NCBI RefSeq assembly: GCF_018918185.1 | Contig: NZ_JAHLPZ010000003.1 | Coordinates: 124,001-188,000 of the forward strand | DNA from: Eubacterium sp. MSJ-21 | GTDB taxonomy: Bacteria; Bacillota; Clostridia; Lachnospirales; Lachnospiraceae | DNA: 64,000 nt | Reading direction: 5' to 3' | Shown: positions 1 to 8,184 of the stretch, piece by piece | Numbering within the stretch: position 1 is the first letter of the stretch | Layout of the letters: each line of letters opens with the position of its first letter | Made by a program: the position numbers and the translations under genes | The notes under the pieces: model-generated | What the model was told of the DNA's origin: nothing | What the model saw: only the letters and a program-made list of their open reading frames with translations | The model's database searches: none

Positions 1-1089
1 CGAGAAAGAAATATGTTCCAACACATACTCTTCTGCGTCCGGATATTTGAAGCTGACATCCTTAAATTCCACTTCTCCATCCTTCATAACCGGGAACGTA
101 TCTCTCGTTCCATCCTCGATGGATGGCTCAGTGTCTAACACCTCTAAGATACGTTTTGCAGCAACCGACGCACGTGGCAGCATAATGAAGATCATAACCA
201 ACATCATGAACGACATTACAACCTGCATTGCATACGAAGAAAATACAACCATATCTGAGAACAGGGAGAACTTTCCCTGTATATCCTGTGCATCATTGAT
301 CAAAACCGCACCAATCCAATAAATAGCAAGCGAAAGGCCATTCATGATCATCATAATCGTCGGCATCATGAAGGCCATAGTCTTTGATGTAAACCAATGG
401 GTATCTGTCAGATCCTTGTTGACCTTCTCGAACTTCTCCTCCTGATATTCTTCTGCATTATAGGCGCGAACAACGTTCAAACCGGTCAGATTCTCACGTG
501 TTACCTGATTGATATCATCCGTCAGACTCTGTAAGCGCTTAAACTTCGGCATACATAAGCTGACACATATAATAACGACAACCAATAATACAACAACCGC
601 AACGCCCGTGGAGAGTGTCCACTGCCAGCTCTTATCAACAATCTTCAAGATAGCCATCACCGCCATGATCGGTGCTCGCAACATGATAGACAGACCCATT
701 ACAATCAACATCTGTACCTGAGTCACATCGTTTGTAGAACGCGTAATCAGACTCGCTGTTGAAAACCGTCCGATTTCTTCCATCGAAAAAGACTGAACCT
801 TGTCAAATAACTTTCCACGTACGATTGCACTGAAATTCGAAGCAATCCGTGACGCACAGACAGCTACCAATATCGTTACCAATAAACTGCCAAACGCACA
901 AAGTAACATTTTACCGCCTGCAATCAGGATATCATGCATTGCACTATCCTGTGTCGTAATCAGTGATGTAATTTCCCGCATATAATCCGGCAGTTTTAAC
1001 TCAAGCCAGACCTGTGCCACTACAAATACCACACTGAAAAGAGCCAGTACCACTTCCTGTTTCCGGAAATTCTTAAAAATACGTAACAT
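1..1089 (-). CDS. ABC exporter half-transporter, permease-ATPase fusion (partial, C-terminus beyond window)
   Basis: The reading frame opens at ATG 1089 (protein starts MLRIFKNFRKQEVV) behind an AAAGGAG ribosome binding site and stays open to the window edge, giving about 363 residues. Residues 1-310 form the type I exporter membrane domain with several hydrophobic segments. The last visible part (VEFKDVSFKYPD) is the first strand of the nucleotide-binding domain, so the Walker motifs lie outside the window. Exporters of this layout usually work as heterodimers of two adjacent half-genes for drugs, peptides or lipids; the substrate cannot be read here. A sigma-A promoter overlapped by a CIRCE-like repeat lies directly upstream, which is unusual for this family. 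Family call is secure, function is not. Confidence 0.9.
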   Translation of the reverse strand, partial: MLRIFKNFRKQEVVLALFSVVFVVAQVWLELKLPDYMREITSLITTQDSAMHDILIAGGKMLLCAFGSLLVTILVAVCASRIASNFSAIVRGKLFDKVQSFSMEEIGRFSTASLITRSTNDVTQVQMLIVMGLSIMLRAPIMAVMAILKIVDKSWQWTLSTGVAVVVLLVVVIICVSLCMPKFKRLQSLTDDINQVTRENLTGLNVVRAYNAEEYQEEKFEKVNKDLTDTHWFTSKTMAFMMPTIMMIMNGLSLAIYWIGAVLINDAQDIQGKFSLFSDMVVFSSYAMQVVMSFMMLVMIFIMLPRASVAAKRILEVLDTEPSIEDGTRDTFPVMKDGEVEFKDVSFKYPDAEEYVLEHISFS

Positions 1090-1137
1090 TCCATGCTCCT
1101 TTCCATTTTCTGTAAAAAACTTTTATGAACATGAGAT

Positions 1138-1166
1138 ATTATAGCATTCAAATTAGCACTCAGCAA
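1138..1166 (-). promoter_or_regulatory. Sigma-A promoter of the ABC exporter
   Basis: On the minus strand a TTGCTG box (1166-1161) is followed after 17 bases by TATAAT (1143-1138), with TG one base upstream of the -10 (extended -10). It points toward the exporter start at 1089. Seen directly; activity inferred. Confidence 0.75.
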
Positions 1167-1179
1167 TATGATGTGCTAA
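1153..1179. promoter_or_regulatory. CIRCE-like operator (HrcA binding site type)
   Basis: Plus strand reads TTAGCACTC, nine bases, ATGTGCTAA. The known CIRCE consensus is TTAGCACTC-N9-GAGTGCTAA, so one arm is perfect (9/9) and the other matches 7/9 with exact spacing. It covers the -35 box and much of the spacer of the exporter promoter, the position expected of a repressor site. HrcA control of an exporter is inference. Confidence 0.75.
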
Positions 1180-1203
1180 CAATTCATATTCTTTTCACAT
1201 ATT

Positions 1204-1860
1204 TTACACATTATCAACTATGTCCAGAATATCCTCTGGCTTCTTCGCGAATACAGTCGCACCAAGCGACTCTAAAAACGCGCGGTCACGGAAGCCCCAT
1301 TCCACTAAGATATAGTCTACGCCCGCATTTCTTGCAGTTGCATAATCCACATCCGAATCACCGATATAGATTACTTCATCCTTACCAAGATGGAATTCTT
1401 TCAATACTTCATATACGGAATCCGGTGCAGGTTTCTTACGCACACCCTCGCGTTCCCCGATTGCAATGTCAAACTGGCCGGCAAAGAAATCTTTTACAAG
1501 ATCCTGTACAGCAAAATCCACCTTATTTGACACAACCGCAGTCATATAACCTTTCGCACGTAGCTTCGTAAGCAGATCATTGATGCCATCGTATGGCCTT
1601 GTTGTATCCATGCAATGATCTTTATAATAGATTTCAAATGTTGTGAACACAGCTTCGATATCTGCATCCGAAGTTCCTTCCGGAACCGCACGTTCAATCA
1701 GCTTATGAATTCCATTTCCGACAAACCGGCGTACTTCTTCCAATGTACGTTCCGGAAATCCATGCTCGTTAAGCGCATAATTAGTCGTGTTCTTCAGATC
1801 CTCTAAGGTGTACAAAATCGTTCCATCCATATCAAAAATAAGCATCTTATATTTCTTCAT
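1204..1860 (-). CDS. HAD-superfamily hydrolase, phosphoglycolate phosphatase-like
   Basis: About 218 residues from ATG 1860 (MKKYKMLIFDMDGT). The frame is open to 1911, but that extension crosses the tsf terminator and a GGAG site sits nine bases before ATG 1860; ATG 1869 is the other option. HAD motif I is the DMDGT near the N-terminus with the nucleophile and acid/base Asp pair, followed by an alpha-helical cap typical of Gph/PpaX phosphatases, motif II in VVSNK, a conserved Lys in RKKPAPDS, and motif IV in YIGDSDVDYATA. It would hydrolyse a small phosphomonoester in the cytoplasm; the substrate cannot be told. It lies just past the rpsB-tsf operon and may be expressed by readthrough. Confidence 0.85.
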   Translation of the reverse strand: MKKYKMLIFDMDGTILYTLEDLKNTTNYALNEHGFPERTLEEVRRFVGNGIHKLIERAVPEGTSDADIEAVFTTFEIYYKDHCMDTTRPYDGINDLLTKLRAKGYMTAVVSNKVDFAVQDLVKDFFAGQFDIAIGEREGVRKKPAPDSVYEVLKEFHLGKDEVIYIGDSDVDYATARNAGVDYILVEWGFRDRAFLESLGATVFAKKPEDILDIVDNV

Positions 1861-1890
1861 GTCTTTCATCTCCGATTCATTTATAAATTG

Positions 1891-1929
1891 AAAAAACGCC
1901 TGACATGCCAAAGCGGTATATCAGGCGTT
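1891..1929 (-). terminator. Intrinsic terminator after tsf
   Basis: Nine-base arms AACGCCTGA (minus 1929-1921) and TCAGGCGTT (1903-1895) enclose a 17-base loop and run straight into a T tract on the minus strand. It follows the tsf stop by about 20 bases. Confidence 0.85.
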
Positions 1930-1949
1930 CTATTAATCTTTTTTATTGC

Positions 1950-2888
1950 TTAGTTTCCAGCCATCTGAGCTGCTACTTCAGCTGCGAAATCCTCGTTTTT
2001 CTTCTCAAGGCCTTCACCTGTCTCAAAACGAACAAACTTCTTGATTGCAAGCTTGCATCCATTCGCCTTTGCTACGTTTGCAACGTACTGAGCAACGCTT
2101 TCCTTGTTCTCAGCCTTTACATACTCCTGCTCAAGCAGACAAACTTCCTTGAGTTCCTTGTTCAGACGTCCCTGAACCATCTTCTCAATGATATTATCAG
2201 GCTTGTTTGCATTCTTAGGATCATTCTTTGCCTGTGCAACAAGAATCTCAAGCTCGTGAGCCTTGTACTCCTCAGATACTTCATCTGTAGAAACATACTT
2301 TGGATTCATAGCTGCAACCTGCATTGCGATATTCTTCATGCACTCGTCAATAGCCTCACCGGATGCATCTGTATCAGCCTCAACCAATACACCAATCTTT
2401 CCGCCTGCATGAATATAGGAAACGATATGTCCATCTGTGTTGATCTTGGCAAAACGACGGATGTTCATGTTCTCACCGATCTTTGCAACCATAGCAGCAT
2501 GCTTCTCAGCAACTGTCATAGAAGGATCAAGTGCCCACTTCTCATTCTTCAATGCCTCTACATCCTGAACGTCTGTAGAAACGATCTGATCAACAACTTC
2601 CTTTACATATGTCTGGAATACTTCGTTCTTAGCAACGAAATCTGTCTCGGCATTTACTTCAACCATAGCTGCTTTCTTACCGCCATCAACAACAGTTGTC
2701 ATAACGATACCTTCTGCAGCGATTCTTCCTGCCTTCTTTACAGCAGTTGCAAGTCCTTTCTCACGAAGGAACTCTACTGCCTTGTCAAAATCGCCGTCAG
2801 TCTCTGTAAGAGCCTTCTTACAATCCATCATACCAGCGCCAGACATCTCTCTTAATTCTTTTACCATACTAGCTGTAATAGCTGCCAT
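1950..2888 (-). CDS. tsf: Elongation factor Ts
   Basis: 312 residues. EF-Ts is the guanine-nucleotide exchange factor of EF-Tu. The N-terminal UBA-like module is followed by SGAGMMDCKKAL at residues 16-27, a family hallmark, and the TDFVAKN motif near residue 81 contacts EF-Tu in known structures. Two dimerisation-type subdomains follow; the total is slightly longer than the E. coli protein, as in many clostridia. It lies 27 bases downstream of rpsB with a good AGGAGG site, the classic rpsB-tsf pair, and ends at an intrinsic terminator. Confidence 0.97.
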   Translation of the reverse strand: MAAITASMVKELREMSGAGMMDCKKALTETDGDFDKAVEFLREKGLATAVKKAGRIAAEGIVMTTVVDGGKKAAMVEVNAETDFVAKNEVFQTYVKEVVDQIVSTDVQDVEALKNEKWALDPSMTVAEKHAAMVAKIGENMNIRRFAKINTDGHIVSYIHAGGKIGVLVEADTDASGEAIDECMKNIAMQVAAMNPKYVSTDEVSEEYKAHELEILVAQAKNDPKNANKPDNIIEKMVQGRLNKELKEVCLLEQEYVKAENKESVAQYVANVAKANGCKLAIKKFVRFETGEGLEKKNEDFAAEVAAQMAGN

Positions 2889-2915
2889 TTTCTTGTCCTC
2901 CTAAACCGATACTTC

Positions 2916-3656
2916 TTACTCTTGCTCTGCGTCAGCCTCTGCAGATTCAGCTTCCTCTGCTGTCTCTACATCTGCACCCTGATTAGCTTCGATAACAGCA
3001 TCTGCCATCTTAGAAACAATCAGTTTTACAGCTCTGATAGCATCATCGTTACCTGGAATTACATAATCCAACTCTTCCGGATCACAGTTTGTATCTGCGA
3101 TACCAACAAGTGGAATACCAAGTGTATGTGCCTCATGTACGCAGTTTCTCTCTTTGCGAGGATCTACGATAAAAATCATGTCAGGAATGTCCTTCATATC
3201 CTTGATACCGCCAAGGTTCTTCTGAAGCTTGTCCATCTCCTTCTTGATCTCGATAACTTCCTTCTTAGGTAAAACATCAAATGTACCATCCTGCTCCATT
3301 GCTTCGTACTTCTCAAGCTTTGCAATTCTTGTCTTGATTGTCTCGAAGTTTGTAAGCATACCACCTAACCATCTCTGGTTAACATAGTACATACCACATC
3401 TCTCAGCCTCAGCCTTGATAGAATCCTGTGCCTGCTTCTTTGTACCAACGAAAAGAATCTTTCCGCCGTTTGCTGCACAGTCAAGAACTGCCTTATAAGC
3501 CTCGTCTACCTTGCCAACAGACTTCTGAAGATCAATAATGTAGATACCGTTACGCTCAGTATAAATATACTCAGCCATCTTAGGGTTCCATCTTCTTGTC
3601 TGATGTCCAAAGTGAACACCTGCCTCGAGTAACTGTTTCATAGAAATAACGCTCAT
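2916..3656 (-). CDS. rpsB: 30S ribosomal protein S2
   Basis: 246 residues, the usual S2 length. [15 protein letters not shown] at residues 13-27 and the [12 protein letters not shown] segment are S2 signatures. The last 20 or so residues are very acidic, a common variable tail. It is the first gene of the rpsB-tsf operon, preceded by an AGGAGGTAA ribosome binding site, a structured leader of about 110 bases and a sigma-A promoter at 3794-3822. The leader suggests feedback by S2, which is known for rpsB leaders in other bacteria by different RNA folds; here it is inference. Confidence 0.97.
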   Translation of the reverse strand: MSVISMKQLLEAGVHFGHQTRRWNPKMAEYIYTERNGIYIIDLQKSVGKVDEAYKAVLDCAANGGKILFVGTKKQAQDSIKAEAERCGMYYVNQRWLGGMLTNFETIKTRIAKLEKYEAMEQDGTFDVLPKKEVIEIKKEMDKLQKNLGGIKDMKDIPDMIFIVDPRKERNCVHEAHTLGIPLVGIADTNCDPEELDYVIPGNDDAIRAVKLIVSKMADAVIEANQGADVETAEEAESAEADAEQE

Positions 3657-3690
3657 AACTTACCTCCTGGGTTATAAAATATTTTCTTCT

Positions 3691-3772
3691 GTGAGCTTCT
3701 TACAGCCGTGTGTCAAGCTGTCTAGCAGAAAACCATCGCGTTATATGGCACCCTTTCTGCTGATTCACTCAC
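3691..3772 (-). ncRNA. Structured rpsB 5' leader, three-way-junction fold (candidate ribosomal protein leader)
   Basis: On the transcribed strand a closing stem GTGAG (3772-3768) / CTCAC (3695-3691) encloses two hairpins. The first has arms AGCAGAAA (3761-3754) and TTTCTGCT (3731-3724), extended inside by CCAT (3748-3745) / ATGG (3736-3733). The second has arms ACAGC (3721-3717) and GCTGT (3706-3702) with a 10-base loop. The element ends about 30 bases before the rpsB start. No terminator follows it, so control would be at translation. Pairings are seen; the role is inferred. Confidence 0.6.
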
Positions 3773-3793
3773 ATGTTTTTTCACACGAAGCCG

Positions 3794-3822
3794 ATTATAA
3801 CATAAAAAAAAAGTGCATACAA
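3794..3822 (-). promoter_or_regulatory. Sigma-A promoter of rpsB-tsf, overlapping the upstream terminator
   Basis: TTGTAT (minus 3822-3817), 17 bases, TATAAT (3799-3794) with an extended TG. The -35 lies in the loop of the terminator at 3806-3833, so the end of the flagellar operon and the start of the rpsB operon share the same bases. Confidence 0.75.
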
Positions 3823-3833
3823 GCACTTTTTTT
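3806..3833. terminator. Bidirectional intrinsic terminator at the end of the fla/che locus
   Basis: Eleven-base arms AAAAAAAGTGC / GCACTTTTTTT with a six-base loop, A-tract on one side and T-tract on the other. On the minus strand it lies 40 bases after the stop of the last flagellar-locus gene. Confidence 0.85.
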
Positions 3834-3872
3834 GTTTTCTATGGATTTTCTTTGATAATTTCCGTGTTTTTA

Positions 3873-4442
3873 CTATTTTGTTGTCAATATCTTGGCAATT
3901 TCTTCATATGTCATACCACCGGAAATATCAAAACTGCCTGTCTCAAGCTTTTTATCATATCCATTCTGCACCAGAAAGCTGTTGAACTTTGATGCGGAAT
4001 CAACCAATCCTGCATTCTCAAGCAGAGAGGAGATTGTCTCTGAACTCATTCCTCCACTTACCGTGATCGTAGCTTTCGTCTTTGTATCCGTCTGCTCTGT
4101 AGTTGCAGCTTCGGTTGTTGCTTTCTCCGTCGTTGTTTTCTCGGTTGTTGCTTCTATCTCTGTCGTTTTTTCTGTTGTTACCTCCGTTGTCGTTGTTGCT
4201 TCCGTTGTAACCTTCTCCGTGGTTGCCTCCGTCTTGATTTCCTCTGTTGTTGTATTCTCAGATGTGACATCGGACTCTAAAACATACTCCGATTGTTTTA
4301 CCATTCCAAGTTCCTGTGCCCGTTTGATTACATCTTCATCACTCATGTGGTTCTTACCAGAAGTCATATATGCGGCAAACATGATCAACGCACCAAATAA
4401 AATACCGACACCAAGTCCGCGTACAAAATATTTTCTCTTCAT
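3873..4442 (-). CDS. Membrane-anchored protein with minimal MltG/YceG-like C-terminal module
   Basis: 189 residues. A cytoplasmic basic start (MKRKYFVRG) leads into one membrane segment at about residues 8-27. A long low-complexity linker of TTE/ATTE repeats follows (about 65-118). The C-terminal 65 residues (ITVSGGMSSETISSLLENAG ending GGMTYEEIAKILTTK) resemble the LysM-like first subdomain of the endolytic transglycosylase MltG, in which these two motifs flank the GTF/GxY turn. The catalytic lytic domain of MltG is absent, so it is not expected to cut murein; it may bind septal or nascent wall. It is the last gene of the flagellar locus and abuts the DUF6115 gene. Confidence 0.6.
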   Translation of the reverse strand: MKRKYFVRGLGVGILFGALIMFAAYMTSGKNHMSDEDVIKRAQELGMVKQSEYVLESDVTSENTTTEEIKTEATTEKVTTEATTTTEVTTEKTTEIEATTEKTTTEKATTEAATTEQTDTKTKATITVSGGMSSETISSLLENAGLVDSASKFNSFLVQNGYDKKLETGSFDISGGMTYEEIAKILTTK

Positions 4443-5164
4443 TACTTTGCCTCTCCTTGATATAAGTCTACTACCAGTTTTACCTCACCAACACCAAGTC
4501 CCAGATGCTTTGCAATTTCAAGAATACTGAGTCCTGCCTTATGCATCTCTAAAATCATATCCTTGTTGTCGACATTCTCCAATTCTTCTCTTGTCTCTTC
4601 CGGAAGCGGTGTCTCCTCTAAATCCCGGATTGCATCATCCAGGCCCGGTTCCATCTCTGCCTGTTCCTCTGACTGTGCTACTTCCTGCGCCTCCGTCTCA
4701 ACAGCTGGTGCCGGTGTACTCTGGCTGTCTCTGACAATGTTCTGTGCTGCCTGCTCCTGTACCATCGCAGCAATTTCCTTCTTATACTCGTCAATCATAT
4801 TAACTGTAGTCATGATCTCCTTCTGTTTATCAGAAAGCATATCGTACAGGAATACAACCTCCTTATGGTTACGGTCGATTTCCTCATTGACAGACACTGC
4901 ATAATCACCAAGTGCCAGAGTCTTCTGGTTTACAATTTCTGAAAGACGTGTCTCAATATCTGCGAGCTTTCCGTCCACCTGCTGATCCATATAATCACGA
5001 ATCAGCGTGTCAATCTTCTCTCTCTGCTCCTGTGTCAATTTCTTCGGAATCTTCACCACGCCGGTGCTTTCCTCTCTTTCCTCAGAGAGTTTCTCTGAGA
5101 GAGCAAAACTGACAAAAATAAAAATTAAACCAATTACAATTAAAACAATGACTGTTGTTGACAT
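4442..5164 (-). CDS. DUF6115-type membrane protein
   Basis: 240 residues. One N-terminal membrane segment (VIVLIVIGLIFIFVSFAL, residues 5-22) is followed by a charged, probably coiled-coil stretch to about residue 135, a Gln/Glu/Pro-rich low-complexity linker, and a C-terminal helix-turn-helix-like module (ILEMHKAGLSILEIAKHLGL). This arrangement is that of DUF6115 proteins encoded at the end of fla/che operons in Lachnospiraceae; the name is from memory, not a search. Its stop overlaps the start of the next gene, so the two are translationally coupled. The function is unknown. Confidence 0.6.
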   Translation of the reverse strand: MSTTVIVLIVIGLIFIFVSFALSEKLSEEREESTGVVKIPKKLTQEQREKIDTLIRDYMDQQVDGKLADIETRLSEIVNQKTLALGDYAVSVNEEIDRNHKEVVFLYDMLSDKQKEIMTTVNMIDEYKKEIAAMVQEQAAQNIVRDSQSTPAPAVETEAQEVAQSEEQAEMEPGLDDAIRDLEETPLPEETREELENVDNKDMILEMHKAGLSILEIAKHLGLGVGEVKLVVDLYQGEAK

Positions 5165-5180
5165 TTTATCCTACCTCATC

Positions 5181-5492
5181 TCATATTTTTAGATCAATAT
5201 TTACACGATTGATACCAGTATGCATTTCCGTATCTTCCGTTTTTGCTTTCTTCTTTTTTCCGGAATAAAGATTCTGATATTTGTTTCTCCCCTCTTCCTT
5301 TGCATCCGGACTTTGCTCGTAATATGCCGCCTCTTCCTTCTGTACAACCGTTTCACGCACTTCCCGTTCCTGCTCCTTTGTCTCATGCAATGCATTCTGA
5401 CTATGCAGGATACTTTGTGCATCCGCATTCTGCTGAATAGAAGCAATCGGTGTTGATGCCTGTGTTGCAACTAATGGTGAAATCATTGCCAT
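5181..5492 (-). CDS. Small flagellar-locus protein of unknown function
   Basis: 103 residues, no membrane segment and no recognised domain. It is hydrophilic, Gln-, Glu- and Lys-rich, with a probable helix at 35-60 and a basic patch GKKKKAK near residue 78, ending in VNIDLKI. Small charged proteins of this type sit between fapA and the DUF6115 gene in related fla/che operons. It has a GGAGGAATGGCA context at the start. The real start could be the second Met (residue 3). Confidence 0.6.
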   Translation of the reverse strand: MAMISPLVATQASTPIASIQQNADAQSILHSQNALHETKEQEREVRETVVQKEEAAYYEQSPDAKEEGRNKYQNLYSGKKKKAKTEDTEMHTGINRVNIDLKI

Positions 5493-5513
5493 TCCTCCTT
5501 TACCAGCTGTTCT

Positions 5514-7124
5514 TTAAAATGGTGTCGGTTTTACAACACCATCTGCAATTTTATACCAGCTGTGCTTATCCACATCCTTCACTGCATAGGATTGGTTTGA
5601 TATATAGATTATAACACCACGGTACGCATTTCCCAGCACCTTGACGCTGCCTTTTTTTCCCATTGTCAACTGAAAACGCAGTTCCTGCAGGGTATCATTT
5701 TTTTTCTGATATTCTGCATTTATTTCTTCTGCACGTTCCGTATACGTCTTAATCTGCTTTACGTTTTCCGGTGTCAACTTAATTCCACGCTTTAATTTTT
5801 CTTTATATACATTCAGATATGAGGTTGTCTCTTCTATGGATGTCTTTAAATCCATAACTTCCGAAACCAAAGTCTTTGTACGCTCATACAACTCCGGTTT
5901 GACTCCAACTTTTAATATCGTCTGTGTTTCCATACGGTTGCCAACACTGTTTGCTTCCACATACGTTTCACAGATCAACTCGCCGCCCACGATAAAGCCT
6001 TTTCTTCCATGAATGACAACCTTTCCGCCCGACTGGATATGACTGTGCAGAATCGAACCTGCAAGAACATCGCCATCCGCAAATACATTTGCACTTTCAA
6101 GGAACTGTGCACAGATATCTCCGCCAGCACACAGCTTACCTTTTCCCATGCCCTGCACACCACGTTTGATTACGATGTTACCGCCGGCAATCAGCGTTGC
6201 ACCCTCCACGACACCATTAATCTCAATATCGCCCTTCGCACGGATCGTAAATCCAGTCCGTACCGTGCCAGGCACCATCACATTTCCTTCGTATTCGATA
6301 TCTCCGGTCGACGCATCGACATCAGCAGCTACCTTATAGGTATCTGACACAAACACCGTACCATCTGCCAGAATCACATTACCATTGACATTACTCGTGA
6401 GCACAGTTCCGTCCTCAGACAATGTAATATTCCTTCCATACTTTAATTTACGAATTTTCGGATGATTCTGCGGAAGCGTTTTTCCATAGATATTCATGCC
6501 TGGTTTTCCCGGATCATGTGGTGTAAGCTTTGCAAGCTTGTCTCCTTCATTCACCGTCGAAAAAAGATTGAGTGCATGAAAATCCACACTTCCATCTTCT
6601 AATACCTTCGGTTTTGCAAGCGGTTTCGTATTGAAGAAATATTCAATCACCGTATCCTTCGCCGGTGTTGGAGCCATTCCTTTTGCGATTGGAATATTCG
6701 TACAATATGTACGCGCCATCTTAAGCTTTTCCATGACCGGTTCCAGAATCCCGTATGTTATCTTTTCACGTTCTAATTCCGCACGTATCTCCCGTTCCGT
6801 CATCAGTTTTCCTCCTGTCGACGGTGGATAAAAACGTATATAGGCAATCATATTATCTTTTCCGGTAATTATGGCTGCACTTTCATTAAATGCCTCTGCA
6901 CATGTATCACTGATTTTGATCTGCATTGGTTTCTCCTGCAACAGATCCAGTGTCTTGCGCAGTGCCTCTATTGAAAAATCAGTAAATCCTTTTTGCTCCA
7001 GAAAAGAAACGACCTCGCGTATATCCAATCGTTTTCCGTCCTCCTTTGGTGGGAAAACGTCCAGATAAGTGCCATCCTCTTTGATTCGAATTTTAAAAAA
7101 AGAGTTTTTGTATTTCATAGGCAT
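5514..7124 (-). CDS. FapA family protein (DUF342), beta-helix polymer-like
   Basis: 536 residues. The N-terminal third is an unresolved mixed domain. The centre (about 240-400) contains short Gly/Val-rich repeats such as GDIEINGVVEGATLIAGGNI typical of a right-handed beta-helix, and the C-terminal 100 residues form a coiled coil and a small cap. DUF342/FapA proteins commonly lie beside fliA in Firmicutes fla operons; FapA of Vibrio links glucose signalling to flagellation, but a role here is not established. It starts five bases after the sigma factor stop. Confidence 0.85.
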   Translation of the reverse strand: MPMKYKNSFFKIRIKEDGTYLDVFPPKEDGKRLDIREVVSFLEQKGFTDFSIEALRKTLDLLQEKPMQIKISDTCAEAFNESAAIITGKDNMIAYIRFYPPSTGGKLMTEREIRAELEREKITYGILEPVMEKLKMARTYCTNIPIAKGMAPTPAKDTVIEYFFNTKPLAKPKVLEDGSVDFHALNLFSTVNEGDKLAKLTPHDPGKPGMNIYGKTLPQNHPKIRKLKYGRNITLSEDGTVLTSNVNGNVILADGTVFVSDTYKVAADVDASTGDIEYEGNVMVPGTVRTGFTIRAKGDIEINGVVEGATLIAGGNIVIKRGVQGMGKGKLCAGGDICAQFLESANVFADGDVLAGSILHSHIQSGGKVVIHGRKGFIVGGELICETYVEANSVGNRMETQTILKVGVKPELYERTKTLVSEVMDLKTSIEETTSYLNVYKEKLKRGIKLTPENVKQIKTYTERAEEINAEYQKKNDTLQELRFQLTMGKKGSVKVLGNAYRGVIIYISNQSYAVKDVDKHSWYKIADGVVKPTPF

Positions 7125-7128
7125 TTCC

Positions 7129-7893
7129 TCAACCCATCATCAGCGCAAAATTATCGTTCATGCACCGACGCATTTTCGTCAGTGCCTTGGAATGTAACTG
7201 TGAGATACGGGATTCCGATACTTCCATTACCCGGCTGATCTCTTTTAATGTAAGATCTTCATAATAATATAAAAGTACCACAGTCTTCTCTTTCTCTGTC
7301 AACATAGAAAGTGCTTCTGTCAACTGTGATTTCAACTCTTCTTTCAGGATTCGGTTTTCCGGATTCACACCCGTACCGTGATAGGCAGATGCTTTCACAT
7401 CATTCCCCTGTTCCATAAAATCATCCAGTGATGAAATGTTCGTCACATTCGTCTGTTGCATCCACGTATCATATTCTTCCTCCGAAATTCCAAGCTCCTT
7501 TGCCATATCTGCGTCAGAATAATTCGGACCCTTCAATGCTTCGAGCTTCTTGGAAGCCTCCGTGATTGATTTTTGTTTCTGACGGACCGAACGCGGAATC
7601 CAATCCATCTTCCGGATCTGGTCAAGAATCGACCCACGGATACGGAGACTTGCATACGTCTCGAACTTGATACCTTTTCCGTAATCAAATTTATCGATTG
7701 CATCAATCAGCCCAAATATTCCATAGCTGACAAGATCGTCATACTCTACATTTGATCCAAGGTAAATGGCTAATCTTCCAGCAACCAACTTTACCAGAGA
7801 AACATATTCCATTATGAGTTCTTCCCGAACGGCCGTGGATTTGGAATGACTGTATTCAATCCATAATCGTTCTTTTTTATCCAAGATTGCCAT
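7129..7893 (-). CDS. fliA: Flagellar RNA polymerase sigma factor, sigma-28/sigma-D family
   Basis: 254 residues from ATG 7893 (MAILDKKERLW); a TTG at 7905 is also in frame, but the AAGGGGTG site suits 7893. Region 2 is clear in LVSYGIFGLIDAIDKFDYGKG, with IRKMDWIPRSVRQKQ as the 2.4/3.0 segment typical of the FliA/WhiG group, and region 4 ends with the helix-turn-helix LKEISRVMEVSESRISQLHS. It should direct RNA polymerase to late flagellar and chemotaxis genes (flagellin, cap, probably stators elsewhere). The anti-sigma factor FlgM is not in this window. It is encoded late in the fla/che locus, after cheD, as sigD is in Bacillus subtilis. Confidence 0.95.
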   Translation of the reverse strand: MAILDKKERLWIEYSHSKSTAVREELIMEYVSLVKLVAGRLAIYLGSNVEYDDLVSYGIFGLIDAIDKFDYGKGIKFETYASLRIRGSILDQIRKMDWIPRSVRQKQKSITEASKKLEALKGPNYSDADMAKELGISEEEYDTWMQQTNVTNISSLDDFMEQGNDVKASAYHGTGVNPENRILKEELKSQLTEALSMLTEKEKTVVLLYYYEDLTLKEISRVMEVSESRISQLHSKALTKMRRCMNDNFALMMG

Positions 7894-7917
7894 GTACAGC
7901 AACACCCCTTATTTCCG

Positions 7918-8184
7918 TTATACGTGGTTTTGCGCATCCGTACCTTCTTCCTCCGGCGGTGCCTCCTCCATATCCATTTCTTTTACCTCTTCCATATTGC
8001 GGATCTTATCAATCAGCTTCAATGCGATCGTTGCGATCACGTAAAAAATAACAATAACAACCAGCAATATGATCAGAGATCGCACAAGACTCCGTTCATA
8101 TTTCATGTTAAGCAGCCACGTGATAAATGCTGCCAGTAACACGATAAACGCTCTTGCATTTTTATATCTGTCTTTCGTCTCCAA
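7918..8184 (-). CDS. Small two-helix membrane protein in the chemotaxis cluster
   Basis: 88 residues starting from TTG 8184 (ME TKDRYKNARAF), with GGAG nine bases upstream. Two membrane segments (about 12-26 and 35-55) and an acidic C-terminal tail (EEAPPEEEGTD). No recognised family. It lies between cheD and fliA, a position held in Bacillus by the membrane protein SwrB, to which it has only a loose resemblance in size and topology. A 15-base tandem duplication covers its start site. Confidence 0.6.
   Translation of the reverse strand: METKDRYKNARAFIVLLAAFITWLLNMKYERSLVRSLIILLVVIVIFYVIATIALKLIDKIRNMEEVKEMDMEEAPPEEEGTDAQNHV

Noticed and set aside
1905-2855. Long open frame of 316 codons on the plus strand
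   Set aside because: It lies wholly antisense to tsf and reads as Leu/Cys-rich noise caused by codon use of the real gene.
4080-4260. Tandem-looking repeats, possible CRISPR or VNTR
   Set aside because: Units vary and encode a Thr/Glu linker in frame; no spacers, no cas genes. It is protein low complexity.
3892-4530. Plus-strand open frame of 212 codons rich in Val/Ser
   Set aside because: It is the antisense image of the TTE-repeat linker; no ribosome binding site or family features.
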